A stretch of DNA of 64,000 bases from Adineta steineri (Eukaryota; Rotifera; Eurotatoria; Adinetida; Adinetidae), in assembly GCA_905250115.1 (NCBI GenBank), contig CAJNOI010000067.1, positions 316,490 through 380,489 of the forward strand. The letters are read 5' to 3'. The position numbers and the translations under genes were made by a program. Positions 24,958 through 37,500 of the stretch are shown in pieces; within the stretch, counting starts at the first letter, position 1, and every line of letters begins with the position of its first letter. Under the pieces are notes generated by a model, which ran no database searches, had not been told where the DNA came from, and saw only the letters and a list, made by a program, of their open reading frames with translations.

Positions 24958-27900
24958 AGATGAAATATTCAGTTGTGTAAATTTCTGTGTCGAATCAATA
25001 CAGCTTTGATTATAAAAACATCGAAGTGTTGTTTGAAGAAGAGATTCAAGTGGATAACAACCAACCATCATACCTTGTGATGATTGTGTACATGTCCATG
25101 ATAATCCACAATTACATTTTCCATAAACTATTGGTATTGTATGTGCAGTCCATGTAAGATGAATAATCGATTCAGTAGCGATTAACCAGTTAACAGATCA
25201 TACAGTAATAATCATATTAGCACCTATAGTTTCACGAATTAAATTGAGAATATTTAATAATGAATTCGGTGTAATTAATTGAAATTGATTAATCTGTGTT
25301 TGAATTAATTGATCTAGACGTTGTTCTGATAATAGTTGACGATCATTATAATCACTTGTAAGTAATCGTGTAAGACTAACATTGATTGTTTCTTGAGAAA
25401 TTTCACATAGTGAAGTAAGTAACTGAAATTGACCAACTGCTGATGCTCGAAAATCAGTAAAAGAATATCGATAAACAAGATTACCTTCACCATAAAGATA
25501 ATTAATCCAATCTTGAGAAACAAATTGACTTGAACATAAATCATGAAAACGTGGTTTAATCGTAAGAAATGATTTATATGGTATCGATATATCCGAACAA
25601 AAACATTGAAGCGATTGAGAATAATTTAATGATAAAGTTTGATAAGTTGAAAATGTTGGTTTATTAATCTCGACAATTATTAATTTTGTTGTATAAGTAG
25701 AATATAAAAATATACAATATAATGATATTGTAAGAAAAAATATTTGAACTCGAGTAATCATTTGTTGTTGATTGTAACATGTAAATAAATTCTTTATCAC
25801 TGTTTTCATTGCAACAAATGAGAGATTATTGCTTATTTTTTCACTAGAACGAAGAATAAGAATAAAAAAAAGTTTTAATCCAACTGATAATCCACCAAAT
25901 ATACCAATAATAGATGTAATCACATCTAATATATTATTTTTGCCAATATATTCAATTGTACATGATGATGGAGCACATGTTTGATAATATGACGAAAAAG
26001 ATATATTTGATGACCATGAATCAATCATAAGTCGATTAACGATGATTTCAATTGTTTCATTTGGTAAACTTAATTTTGGATTTAAAGCAGAAAAATTGAA
26101 AGATGATCGGAGAGAATTGAGTAAATATTTATCTATTTCAACCATGTAACTTCGATTATAAAAAATTTCCAAAGTGGATTTAAGTAATGATTCAACGGGA
26201 GAACAACCAATAAAAAAATTTGGAATAGGAAGTATTAGTTGAAATCCAGCTGCAGATATCTGTTTATATATGCCCATAACTTGCATACATTGAGAAGATA
26301 GTGCACAAGAACAATTCGAATATTTATTTATAATTATTTTTGTATTTGTATAAGTTGAATTTGTTACAGAAAAGTGGTTATTTAAACCGGAATTCATTAG
26401 TAAATTTCCTTGACTTATTGTTCGAATAATGTTAATAGGACGTAAATATCTATTTAAAATTGTTGATCGCCAATCAGTTATCAATAAATTTATTTTCGAT
26501 TGAAATAGATCTTGAGAATCGATTTGTGAAGAAACATATTGTGTTTGAAGAAATGTTTCAATACCATTATCAACTATTTGTTGAGCTTGTTGACATAACA
26601 TTGTAAGTAGTTCAAACTGGGATTGTGAATTGAGTCTATAATCAGCAACTAAATTGAGGATGCCTTGAGTATTACTTAGACTGTATTGAATCCATTGAGA
26701 AGAAACAAAATCACTTGAACATACTTGATGATAATATGGTTGAATAGTAATAAAATTTGAGTAAGTCATTGTAATAGAAGAACAAGGACATATACTTTTA
26801 CTAGAATAGATCTGTTGAAAATATTTATATTGATTTTCTGTTGGTTTTAAAATAGTTATACGATGAATTCCTTCCTCGATTAATATATATACACTCAATA
26901 TACTTAAAGTAATAATGAGAATAAATATATATAAACGTGTACCTAGTCGTTGATATCTCTCTTGATGTTCACTACTGTCATGATGTTTAAATATATTAAG
27001 TCTTGTCCATATTTTTCGAAAGAGATATTTAATCCGTTGACACACTAGAAAAATAAATGATTTAGAAACAATTTTAAATATATATCATTGAGGGGTGAGT
27101 ATAGATGATGGTGTTGATGTGGGTGTGGTTGTGGTTGTGGTTGTAGATATGGGTTTGAGTGTGGGCATTAATTCTGCTGCACCTATGCCTACACAATGAC
27201 ACATACCCACACCCTCAAAAATGGACTGTTTGTTTTACTTACATGTAATAGGTTCAGTTCTTGGTAATCGTCTTATAAATTTTACTATAAGTTGAACAGA
27301 AACACCCAACACTAATGTAAATCCACCAAGTAGACTAATCATCTTTGTTAATATAAATGTAAAACCATATTTTTCATTTTTTGTATAAGTACATAAATTA
27401 GGTGCACATTGTTTAAAATATTTATCATAAGAAATGTTTGTTATCCATGCTTCTATCATAAGTTCATTAACAATCATTTGTACAGTTGAATTAATTGTAA
27501 AACGACTTTGTTCAGAAAATTCCATTGCAAGAAATTTCTCATTTGTAGGGAAAAATGAAATAAGTTGATTCAAACATGTTTGATTATAAAAACATTCAAG
27601 TGTTGATAAAAGAATTGCGCTCACTGGTAAACAACTAGCTTTAAATCCATTAATACGCATTAAAATCTTTGAATTGCTATTGCCAATAAGTTGAGTAGCT
27701 TCTCCATATATATTGTATATTTTCGATGATCTTTTGCAATTAAAATCGCTGGTACAATAGCAAGAATTACCGTTACTAGGAAAATATCCTAAAGCACCTC
27801 TCTGTAGGGTGAACTGCCAGATGCTATATGCGTAATAATACAAAAGATAATTTGTCTGAAGAGCACTTTGTAATTTACTATGAGTTGTCATTTCTTGTAC

Positions 27901-28544
27901 TAAATTTAATTGAGCTCTGAATTCATTAGGAGCTGTCAATTGAAATTGTTTAATCGATGCATCAATTTGTGATTGAAATACTGATTGAGTTAATATTTTT
28001 GGACTAATAAATGACATTTGATTGAATAAAGTAATACTTTGAAATGCATTGGTTTTTGAGAGACGACAAAAACTTGCTAATGCTTGAAATGCTGCACTTC
28101 CATAAGTACGAAAGTCTATAATATAAAAATATGTTGTATTTGAACCAGTAAAAATACTTTGAATCTATCGATCCGAAATAAAATCACTTGAACAAACTTG
28201 ATGAAATCTCACATTAATACTAGTAAATTGATCATAAGATATAGAAATACGAGAACATGGACAATAGGCAGTGAAAGGTAAATTTTTAAATTGTTCTTGC
28301 GTTGGATTAGATATTGTGACAATTATTGTTTGGTAACTTAGTTGAAAAGCCAAAATAAAGATGATAAGAGTAATTAAAAGGATAATAAAAAAGATTCGAG
28401 TAGCAATTATGTTCGAACGATTCCCATGATCACGCTGTTCAGGAGATAGATCAGAATCGGAATCGTAAATATTTACTTTACGAAAGTAATTTTTCACTAA
28501 AGATATCATTGAAGAAACGAATACAGTGCTGCTATTTATTCCCA
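24664..28544 (-). pseudogene. Three-module two-TM Cys-rich protein with two in-frame stops
   Basis: Two long exons, 27243-28544 and 24664-27044, are joined by a phase-1 intron. They hold three modules of the family seen at 13798-18390: TM1, CPCS..ISISY, FHQVCSSDF, the LSTLECFYNQTC block, CAPxxCTY, TM2. The total is about 1227 aa. Two stops interrupt an otherwise open frame. TAG at 28165-28167 falls where relatives have Trp (SSDFISDR-stop-IQ against SDFVSSQWIQ). TGA at 25198-25200 lies in module 3. The frame is the same on both sides of each stop, so the breaks are point mutations. The 5' end begins at a plausible acceptor, so an N-terminal exon is missing from this call; the first internal ATG is at 28509. 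There is no seventh TM or propeller downstream. Confidence 0.75.
27088..27218. repeat. GTGTGGG inverted element inside an intron
   Basis: ttgaggggtgagt ... catacccacaccctcaa. It fills most of the intron of the three-module pseudogene. Confidence 0.8.
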
Positions 28545-28902
28545 CTAAGAAAAAAAAGTGAAATGACTATAGTTTAATACTAGAGAAATATCTCCACAAT
28601 AAAACTAAACGCTATTCATCTGTTAAATTTGTGACTTTTCTTCACTCAAATTTTAAATATAGAATCTACACTTATTTACCATATGTTATATTTATGATCT
28701 AGTAGTGTGATATATTGCCTAATAAAAAAAGGCTTTCATACGCATTGTATGGTAATTTTTTTTCTTTTAAATTTATCAGATTTTTTGAAGATGATATTTC
28801 AATACACATAGTTACTCAAGTAAAAAAAAGTATATATCAATTCAAGATTATTGTAGTCTTTATCGTATATTCTTACCAAAAGTTCAGAGAAATTTTTATT
28901 TA

Positions 28903-30474
28903 TCAGTTGTCTATAAACTTAATGTTTCTTTTGTTTTCCTGTTGATCATTAAGTATAATAATTTCTCCGAAATCAATTTTTTCTAGGAGGTCTCTATTTC
29001 TTTCTAATTGAATTGCATCAAAAAAGTTTTCACCATTAAAATTCTTTTGTTGAAGATCAGAATTCATTGTAATTAGAAATTTTACTATTCGATGTCGACA
29101 ACCACGAACTTTTAAACAGATATGAAGTAATAAATTATTTCCATTTTCATTTATTTGATGAACAAGAAATGGTGATAATTTTAATATTTTTTCCAAGAAT
29201 TTTCGTTCTTTCTTCTCTAATAATACAAATGCTAATTCTTTACTTTGAACCCAAGTTTCTGATGGTTTTTCATCTATAAGTATTTCAAATGCTTGTCGAT
29301 TGTATTGATTTCTTGTCATTATATCAACAAAATTACGGCAATTACTTGATTGATTAAAAAAATATCGTATATGATCAATATGACGATAGATAAACAGAAT
29401 GATATCTACACGATTTTTATTTAATAAATTACCAAGAATAGATTGAAATTTGTTGTTCATATCATCATGCCATAAAATTGTTTCTGTTGAAATATACATA
29501 TCAGTTATAATTTTCAATATTTCCCATTGAGTATTTTTAATAAAATTATCGAATTTATCCATTGTTTCAAGAGAAGATACCATTCTTAATATATCGAAAA
29601 GAGTTTGTTGAATCCAATCATCAATATTAACTTCTAATTTTTTACATTGTATAGAAAATAATAGTAAATTAACTACTGCTCGATAACATTCCATATTAAT
29701 AGGTAAAATAAGCTTAGAATAACAATAATTGTATGCTCGATAGACAGTAAAAATAAGAAAATACCAAACAGTACGAATACTATAAATATAAAAATCTCGA
29801 TTATTCAAAAGATCATAATTTGACACGATTAATGTTTTAAACATTCGAGTTATTAAATAATAAAATTCTTTATTATTACAATTGTTATTAGAAACATCTT
29901 GCGACAACAAATAATTGATTGCTTTAGTAAAATTAAAGGAACTCTGTTCAGATTCATTACATTGAAGACGTGCACCTCTTTTATGAACCAAATATTCGAT
30001 TTGATTTATATCCGTAATATTAATCGGATACTGATTTAAATTCAAAAATATTTCATTTAACTCATCATCGACATCAATAATCTCATCATTAGTAAGATTT
30101 TGACGTTGAATTTGAAATTTTATTAGATTTGATTGATATTCATTTCCTGATTGTTTATATAACTGTTGTATATGAAATGACATTAACATTTGAAAATATT
30201 GATCAAGTTCATCGTCATTTATTGGCTGATTTATAATCAATAATTTATGAGATACTTCATGAAATACATTAGAATTATAATAATCATTGGAAGATAGATG
30301 ATGTTTGTTGATGGATAAGTAATTACCAAATAAATGCAAACGTCTATCGATAAGAATTCTATTTAAACGTTGATTTAAACCAAGAAATGTTCGAAGTATG
30401 GTACTAACATCGCCTGAATATTGAAAAATAATCATTAAAATTTCATCCGGTAATGTTTCGAGAGTTGATGACAT
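28903..30474 (-). CDS. F-box protein with an ankyrin-like C-terminus
   Basis: This 523-aa single-exon frame starts MSSTLETLPDEILMIIFQYS, a typical F-box (LPDEILxxIFxY) at residues 7-50, which in SCF ubiquitin ligases binds Skp1. The middle is a long helical region with no recognised domain. Residues about 440-510 (NENGNNLLLHICLKVRG, IVKFLITMNSDL, NFNGENFFDAI) resemble two degenerate ankyrin-type repeats. No TM or signal peptide is seen. It is probably a substrate receptor; the substrate is unknown. The ATG at 30474 is the only sensible start, since the F-box follows immediately. Confidence 0.75.
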   Translation of the reverse strand: MSSTLETLPDEILMIIFQYSGDVSTILRTFLGLNQRLNRILIDRRLHLFGNYLSINKHHLSSNDYYNSNVFHEVSHKLLIINQPINDDELDQYFQMLMSFHIQQLYKQSGNEYQSNLIKFQIQRQNLTNDEIIDVDDELNEIFLNLNQYPINITDINQIEYLVHKRGARLQCNESEQSSFNFTKAINYLLSQDVSNNNCNNKEFYYLITRMFKTLIVSNYDLLNNRDFYIYSIRTVWYFLIFTVYRAYNYCYSKLILPINMECYRAVVNLLLFSIQCKKLEVNIDDWIQQTLFDILRMVSSLETMDKFDNFIKNTQWEILKIITDMYISTETILWHDDMNNKFQSILGNLLNKNRVDIILFIYRHIDHIRYFFNQSSNCRNFVDIMTRNQYNRQAFEILIDEKPSETWVQSKELAFVLLEKKERKFLEKILKLSPFLVHQINENGNNLLLHICLKVRGCRHRIVKFLITMNSDLQQKNFNGENFFDAIQLERNRDLLEKIDFGEIIILNDQQENKRNIKFIDN

Positions 30475-30852
30475 GTTTTGCGTCTCTTTAATAACACGCT
30501 ACTTTTTTTTGTCTTATAGAGAATATGTAATTGCAAAATATTTATTCTTTTCTATGCGTATTTTGTGACATAGAACACGTGCACAGTAAGTGAGAAAAAA
30601 AAATAATTTTAATTAGATTCTTTTTCTTTCGTTCGTCTATGTAACAGAAAAATATAACACAAATTTATATTTTATAAAGTGTGTAGGTGAAGGATAGATT
30701 AGAAGTAATGGAAGCAATATCAAATTTTCAATTATTGATATGTGAATAAATGCATCTGTTACATTTCGATTAAATCGACTTAATATATTATCTGTATTTT
30801 AGAAATAAAAGCGCATATTTCTTGAGGATATTATTTGAGTTAAGAATCAACT

Positions 30853-31411
30853 ATGAGTAGAATTAAGATAGACTGCTATGGTGTTTTCATTATTCTGAGG
30901 TAAATAATTATTGATTTTTATCACTAATTTTACTAACATTCATTTATTTTATATTTTAGTCCAATAGGTTTGTTTTCTATTCTATTTTATATGTTTTTTA
31001 TGTATTAGTTTATCGCTTTTATAGTTCAAATCAAATCTCAAATATGTGAAAAAACACCTCAATATGGTGAATGTTCCACGAATAGTGCTTGTGGATGCTT
31101 TCATAAGGTAGGTGCTAATGATGATACAAGTATTTGTGGTTTTCTATGGCCAACATGTTCTCGTCTTTTACGATGCAATTCTACGAACAATTCATGTATT
31201 CAATCGAATACGATCTGTGTTCAACATCCTCAATGTGATGATCGTCCTGTTTCTTATCCAATGAAAAGTGAGTAGATCGTGAAGTGATAGATGCAACTAT
31301 AAATTTTGATCTATTTTAGATAAAATTATTCATAGATGGAAACAAAAGGGAATAGCTGTTACTGGTGAAAACGGACAAGGAAATCGAAATAATCAGTTGT
31401 CAAATCCATAG
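30853..31411 (+). pseudogene. Cys-rich secreted protein truncated at the first NHL-like repeat
   Basis: Predicted pieces: an ATG exon 30853-30899 (hydrophobic N-terminus), a possible 8-nt exon 30960-30967, exon 31025-31267 with about a dozen cysteines (GECSTNSACGCFHKV, SICGFLWPTCSRLLRC), and exon 31320-31411. The last encodes IIHRWKQKGIAVTGENGQGN then NNQLSNP and a stop. This matches the start of an NHL blade (compare KWKQNAITVAGGNGEG in the gene at 57911-60723), where five more blades would be expected. The gene appears cut off, and a GTGTGGG element begins 35 bases later. The 8-nt exon is doubtful. Confidence 0.5.
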
Positions 31412-31444
31412 AATATAATTAAATTATTTCAAAAAAAGATTTTC

Positions 31445-31503
31445 CTCGAGGGTGAGGTATGGGATCGGTGAGGATTTGTTGTTTACCTACACCCACACCC
31501 TCT
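31445..31503. repeat. GTGTGGG inverted element
   Basis: ctcgagggtgaggt ... ctacacccacaccctct, between the truncated NHL gene and the phosphoesterase gene. Confidence 0.75.
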
Positions 31504-31511
31504 GATTAGAA

Positions 31512-32295
31512 TTATTCATCTTTCTTTAAATCAACTACAATAGGTAAATGGGCTGTTCGAAAGTGACTATCACACAAGGATGCATTAACAAACAATGTTT
31601 TTCCGAATTCATCTTCATTTTTTAATTGTCCATATGCTCGATGTACATGACCAAAAACATGAAGTTTTGGTTTAACTATAGTTGTTACTGATTTCAGTAA
31701 TTCTTTGCAACCAAGATTATAAGCTGTACCGGATGTGACATCCAAAATAGAATAAGGTGGACCATGTGTGAGAACAATATCTGTATCGATTGGTATTTCT
31801 GACCAATGGCGACGAATTTCATCTGGATCTTTACATTGTTCAGATAACCAACCGCTATTGAACAAAAAATAAACAAATCAAAGATTTCTGTTTATAGAAT
31901 ATTTACCTTCCATAGAACTTCCAGCCAGTTACTGGATCTTGAAACGCTTCATCTTGAAGATAGACAATACCATATTTTGAAACTAATGATTTATCTTTTT
32001 TTAATTCATCAATAGCGACTGGTAGTTTTTTATATCGTTTTCTTGTATAAAATCGTTTAGATTCATGATTACCAACGATAACTATTTTTAAACGAAATTG
32101 AGTCAAATTTTTTAACCAATTTACAAATGTTTCGATTTCACCTTCGGTTCCATTACGAGTAAAATCACCTGAATGTAGTAATAGATCACCATCGGGAAGA
32201 GTAAAATCGTAATTATCATGATTATCACTAATACATACAAATCGTGTTATACCAGTTGAGAAATTATCCGTAGTAATAGAGTTTATTTCAGCCAT
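31512..32295 (-). CDS. Metallophosphoesterase of the MPPED/UPF0046 type
   Basis: Two exons, 31907-32295 and 31512-31854, separated by a 52-nt intron, encode 243 aa. The metal-binding motifs of calcineurin-like phosphoesterases are in order: CISDNHD (family usually D-x-H), GDLLLHSGDFTRNG, VIVGNHE, VLTHGPP and HVFGHVHRAYG. Length and the WKFYGSGW joint fit the MPPED1/MPPED2 family, which hydrolyses phosphodiesters such as cyclic nucleotides with two metal ions, probably in the cytosol. The gene seems intact. The exact substrate cannot be told from sequence. Confidence 0.9.
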
Positions 32296-32540
32296 TTATC
32301 TATCTCTCAAAGAAGGAGAAAAGAAAAAGCTTTTTATGATGCACGTTGTTATTACACAATTCAATGAAATAGAAAGAAAAAAACAGTCAGTAGTAATTTC
32401 ATCTATTACAACATTCTGCTCTGATTCATTGTGTTTCTTCACTAGTGAATATGTTTGCTGCAGTTATTGCACAACCTATTTACCCGTGCAAGTAAGTATG
32501 TGAAAAAGAGCTGTATTCTGTTCTCTATTCATTTTCAAAA

Positions 32541-33865
32541 ATGAAAAACATGCAATCACTACCTGACGAGCTGTTCTTACTCATCTTTCGCTACTTGCAC
32601 TAATTCGATGTTATCTACGCTTTTGATAATCTCAGTCAGCGATTAGTCGAACCGTATCTATACAGTATCGATCTATCTTTTCAACATACGCTTTATGGGC
32701 ACTTGCAGTTGTTTTTCAATTATACCTTGCCATTACACGGAAAATTTATCCAGCTAGAACTACTTCATCCTCATATCTCTCATTTAACAAATCTGAACTT
32801 ACTCACTATCTCTACTCGATCCAGGCGCTATTTCCTATTTCGATGAATTCTCCCACGAAATGACATACATGAAACACCTATCATTTGTGCTTGACTCTTT
32901 CAAGCATTTGAAAAAACTCTTCACTTTTATGACTAATTTTCTTGAACCTCAATTTTCAATTACCCGTGTTGATAAATTAATAACTGATATGGAAAATTTA
33001 CAGATACCGCAAACATTAGAGACATCTGGCATCCTTTCAAGACAAATGTTAAAATTTTAACACTACCCGCTCGCAATGTTAACTATGATTTTGATGAATT
33101 TCAGAGTTTTCAATACGACATTCACTTCAGTTCTCACCCTGATGATCGATTTTCAAACGTTGAAGATATTTCAGTCTTTACTTCACCACGACCACAGCCA
33201 TTTGATTATTTGAATTTGTCAGAGAAAAGAGAGAATTTGCTTCATACAGGCATAACAGTACTTCTGATACGCTTTGCTATCACTATGATTATCGTCTGCC
33301 AACTGCAACATTTAATCTTAGAGAAAATTCAGTTATATTATCAAATTTACGAAAGATCGTCTTTACATATTCTTCAAGATCAGAGACACCTGAATTACGC
33401 CAGTTCTTCTCCACACTTCTGTCTCAAACCCCTAATCTATTCTCTATCGAAGTGGACGAGTGTCCCGACTCGAACACCTTGTTTCTGCACATTAGAGAAC
33501 TGCTTCCCAATGAAACAAGACGACGCAATATATCAGAATTTAAATGTAACCTGCCATATGGAGACGATAACTTTTTCCATAAACTATCTGTATCATTTCC
33601 AAATCTAAAAGTACTCAAGCTCATCAGCACTGCACAATTTCTAAATATTTATTCATTAGCATCCTCACCGAAAAATCTGATCGATGATCTTAAGAACTGT
33701 TTTCCTAAGCTGACGTATTTTACATTAAAAATATGGCACGAAGAGGAAACAGTACAGAATGCCTTAGAATCTTATGAAAAAAATTGGGATCAGACGACAT
33801 CCGTGTATTTGGTCATTGAACGATATGACTACAACAATCTTTCTACTATACATATTTGGTTATGA
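32541..33865 (+). pseudogene. F-box/LRR-like gene with premature stops and frameshifts
   Basis: The start reads MKNMQSLPDELFLLIFRYLH, then TAA at 32601-32603 in the middle of the F-box; the reading continues FDVIYAFDNLSQRL. Later fragments appear in different frames: 32860-33060 (EMTYMKHLSFVLDSFKHLKK) and 33452-33865 (FPNLKVLKLIST, LKNCFPKLTYFTLKIWHEE), which resemble the leucine-rich tail of bdelloid F-box proteins. At least one nonsense codon and two frame changes are needed, so it is almost surely dead. Confidence 0.65.
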
Positions 33866-34525
33866 ATTATGAAACATTAAAATTTGCAAAGTAGGGTGTG
33901 AGTGTGATTGGTTGTTCTTTGATTGAAAAATGTTCAGATCTAATTTTTCGGCCAAGAATCTTGACTGATAACCAAGAAAATGGAAAGATGAGAGGCCAGA
34001 TCGTTGACTAGTGAGCAAAACTTTTAGATGCTTTAAGCACTAGGATTAATAATGACAAAGGACTAGATAAAGATGCATTTCATAATTAAAGAGAAATGAA
34101 TAGTATATGTAGAAGAGCCTGGATCGACAGAATAAAACTATAAATATAAATACTTGTCATCAGATCTGCTAAAGCACACAATACATCAATATTTTCATCT
34201 TCATTAGTGAATACCAATTATGTATTCTAGTTAAATCATGCTTTCAAAAAGGTATCTCGAAATTAATTGCAGTAATTAAATAGAACATATTCAAGGATGA
34301 TCCTTATCAGTCACAGTTATAGTATTTTTATAAAAGTACTTTATTTTCCGGTCATGTTCTAACACAAATGAGACAATTCTATATATAGAAAGAGAAGCAG
34401 ACTTGAAAAAAGAAAGAAAAAAATGATGTGAAAGTATCATCGCGAGAATAATATTATTACAGTTAGAGAATATTACAAAATAGTTTTTATCTTTCATTTC
34501 TATCTCAAGTTCTATTTTCAATAAG

Positions 34526-35467
34526 ATGCTCGTCATAAAAAGAACCGATCAAGATTTTATATATGATGTTAAATTCTACATAGTTCTCTTCTTACAAATT
34601 CCAGCAATTATTCTTTTTCTATTTATTTTTACATTCTTCGCGATTAATTCTATTCAACTACGTAAACTACAATATCAAGCACTATTAATCTTATTCATTT
34701 TTAATTTTATTCAGTTATTAATTAATATACCGATGGTCATACATTTTCTTCAACTCAACGGCATTAGTCCAGCAACAGGTACATATTGTAAAACTTGGAT
34801 GTATGTTGAATTCACTCTTGAAGCAGTAACTAATTATTTAGTAGCTGTCATGTCTATTCAACGACATACACTAGTCTTTCGACCAAATCTATTTATTATA
34901 CGTTTCAAACGTTATCTCCTATACTATTTACCACTTCTATGTTGCATTATTTATCCCATTAGTTTTTACATGGGTGCTGTTGTATTCTATCCATGTGATC
35001 CTGCACAATGGAACTTCACATTGAACATGTGTGGTGATACAATTTGTTTTCTATCAGGTAGTGAAGTATTGGCTACATATGATTGGATAGTGAATAGTGG
35101 CTTACCAATTATTCTTATAATGTTGGCCAATCTAATACTCATCATAAGAGTAGTTAAACAAAAATCTCGTAGACAAAAAACCGTTTCATGGTCGAAACAA
35201 CGGCGTATGACATTGCAACTAGTTAGTATATCAAGTCTTTATTTATTAACATGGTTACCTACCATTATTACTGGTATAATGCAACAGATATGTCCATCGA
35301 ATTATTTATATGGAATTCAAGAAGATTTCATATCAGATCTTACATATTTGAATTGCCTATTAATGCCATGGATGTCTCTTGGATTACTTCCTGATTTTCA
35401 TAAATGGATGCTAAAGCGATTCAAGCATATAACAACTCGACAAAATACGATTAGACCTACAGCCTAA
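34526..35467 (+). CDS. Rhodopsin-like GPCR, tandem copy 1
   Basis: An intronless 313-aa frame with seven hydrophobic spans. TM3 ends MSIQRHTLVF, where class A receptors have E/DRY. There are Cys residues before TM3 (TYCKTWMY) and in the second extracellular loop (NMCGDTICF), likely a disulphide. TM6 has LYLLTWLP, and the TM7 end reads LMPWMSLGLLPDF where NPxxY is usual. The third loop is short and basic (KQKSRRQKTVSWSKQRRMT). It is an orphan receptor of an expanded rotifer type. A close paralogue follows 680 bp downstream. Confidence 0.85.
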   Translation: MLVIKRTDQDFIYDVKFYIVLFLQIPAIILFLFIFTFFAINSIQLRKLQYQALLILFIFNFIQLLINIPMVIHFLQLNGISPATGTYCKTWMYVEFTLEAVTNYLVAVMSIQRHTLVFRPNLFIIRFKRYLLYYLPLLCCIIYPISFYMGAVVFYPCDPAQWNFTLNMCGDTICFLSGSEVLATYDWIVNSGLPIILIMLANLILIIRVVKQKSRRQKTVSWSKQRRMTLQLVSISSLYLLTWLPTIITGIMQQICPSNYLYGIQEDFISDLTYLNCLLMPWMSLGLLPDFHKWMLKRFKHITTRQNTIRPTA

Positions 35468-36144
35468 AGACTTATGATCAGAGAACTATCGATATATTGT
35501 TTATATTAATACATATGTATATTACTTAGTTAATAGTTTAAAAATTTTGCTTGAATATTGATGCTCATAATTCAATGACAGTGATGATACCTTAATAAGA
35601 ATGTTGATTAAGAGAAAGAGATGAAAAACTGTACAAGAATACTTTTCAATCACTTCAAAGGATATGTTTTTAAAAAAATTCATTCTTTCTAAATATCTAT
35701 ATACCTAGATGCATACAGATTTTTTTTTAATATTGATATTATCTATTTCAGTCATCTTTGTATGACATGTATTGGAGCGATATTGAAATTAGCCTTTCTT
35801 CTCACAAAATCTAGCATATATTCAAATTAATATATAGGAGCAAATGTATAAGAAATAATGAAATGATCTTCGTCTTATTTAAAGATTAAAATAAAATGCG
35901 TAGTAGAATATTGTTTAATTTTATATATTAATGATTCTCATTAGTATATGAAATTCTTAAGGTCTAGCTTCCGCTATCGAAGAGACAAGTCTATATATAG
36001 AGTTAAGAAAAGATAACAAAAAAGAGGTGAAGAAATAAAAGTACAAAGCGAGCACGTCAGAAATAAGACTTTATTATTATTATAAAATTACTTTAAGAAG
36101 CATACGACTGCTTCTTTTTGACTCTACAGTTAACCATTAACAAG

Positions 36145-37101
36145 ATGGAAGAATTAGCAAATGAAGGACATCTTATCCATAGTATCAAATTTTTCGTTGT
36201 TCTAATCTTGGAAATTTCAGCTATTACTCTTTTTCTTCTCATTTTTACATTCTCCATTACTAATCGTCAATATTTCAATAAACTACAAAATCAAGCTTTG
36301 TTAATCTTATTTATGGTTAATTTTACTCAATTATCACTTAATATACCAATACTTCTAGATTTTCTTCGTCTCAATCGTGTTAGTCCAGCAACAGGCACAT
36401 ATTGTAAAACTTGGATGTACATTGAGTCTACTCTTGATGCAGCAAATGAATTTTTAGTAGCCATCATATCTGTTCAACGACATACACTGATTTTTCAACC
36501 AAATATATTACATATACGTTTCAAACGTTATCTTCTATACTATCTACCACTTCTCTTCTGTATTATTTATCCAGTTATTTTTTATCTGGGTACTATTATA
36601 TTGTATTCATGTGATGAAGCACAATGGAACTTTACATTGAATGCATGTGGTGATACTATCTGTTATCTTTCAGATAACGAAATATTAGCTGGATATGATT
36701 GGATAATGAATACTGGATTACCGATTTTTGTCATCATTCTGGGCAATGTAATACTTGTCATCAGAGTAATTAGACAAAAACATCGTCGACAACGAGTTGT
36801 GTCATGGTCAAAACAAAGACATATGACATTACAATTAATCAGTATCTCAAGTCTTTATCTGCTAACATGGCTACCGAATGTTATTATTGGTGTTATACAA
36901 CAGATAAGTCCATCAAATTATTTATATGCAATAGAAGAATATATTGTATCAGATCTTACATATTTAATCTGTCTTTTACTTCCATGGATGTGTCTTGGAT
37001 TACTTCCTGATTTCAAGAAGTGGATGTTGAAACTATTACATCGTGTAAAAAAGCCAACGAACATAGTTGGAACAACGACAGTAAAAACTCGCCAGAACTA
37101 A
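36145..37101 (+). CDS. Rhodopsin-like GPCR, tandem copy 2
   Basis: 318 aa from the ATG at 36145 (MEELANEGHLIHS); the open frame extends upstream only by a TTG. It is collinear with the receptor at 34526-35467 and shares nearly all motifs: TGTYCKTWMYIE, VQRHTLIF, NACGDTICYLS, LYLLTWLPN and LPWMCLGLLPDFKKW. QRH in place of DRY and the missing NPxxY are common to both, so these are inherited traits of the subfamily. The amino-terminal tail and C-terminal tail differ most. Ligand unknown. Confidence 0.87.
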   Translation: MEELANEGHLIHSIKFFVVLILEISAITLFLLIFTFSITNRQYFNKLQNQALLILFMVNFTQLSLNIPILLDFLRLNRVSPATGTYCKTWMYIESTLDAANEFLVAIISVQRHTLIFQPNILHIRFKRYLLYYLPLLFCIIYPVIFYLGTIILYSCDEAQWNFTLNACGDTICYLSDNEILAGYDWIMNTGLPIFVIILGNVILVIRVIRQKHRRQRVVSWSKQRHMTLQLISISSLYLLTWLPNVIIGVIQQISPSNYLYAIEEYIVSDLTYLICLLLPWMCLGLLPDFKKWMLKLLHRVKKPTNIVGTTTVKTRQN

Positions 37102-37500
37102 AAAATTGTTTGGAAAATTTGGATATTGTAATAGTGTGTTTGATTATTTTCTTTCTTCTCAAATTATTTTTGTCATGTGAATAAATGTGTTGAAAAAATG
37201 AAACATTATTAAAATTACAATAAAAATACATAATATTATTAAAAATGTAGTATAATTATATTAAAACAGCAGGGTTGCCTATTTGCTTAAGATAATTGCA
37301 ATACTCGATGAGTCAACAGTATACTTGAATAATTCGATATTATTTTGATAGTGGTGGATCACATTTTTCTTCTTGAAAAAAATGATTTACATATATGTAA
37401 TAATGATATCATTTTCTGTGTACGTGGAGTTTATCTTGAGAAATACCATAAATTTAGCATACAAGTGACGAATGATTGCTTTCCTTCTTTCAAGTAGAAA

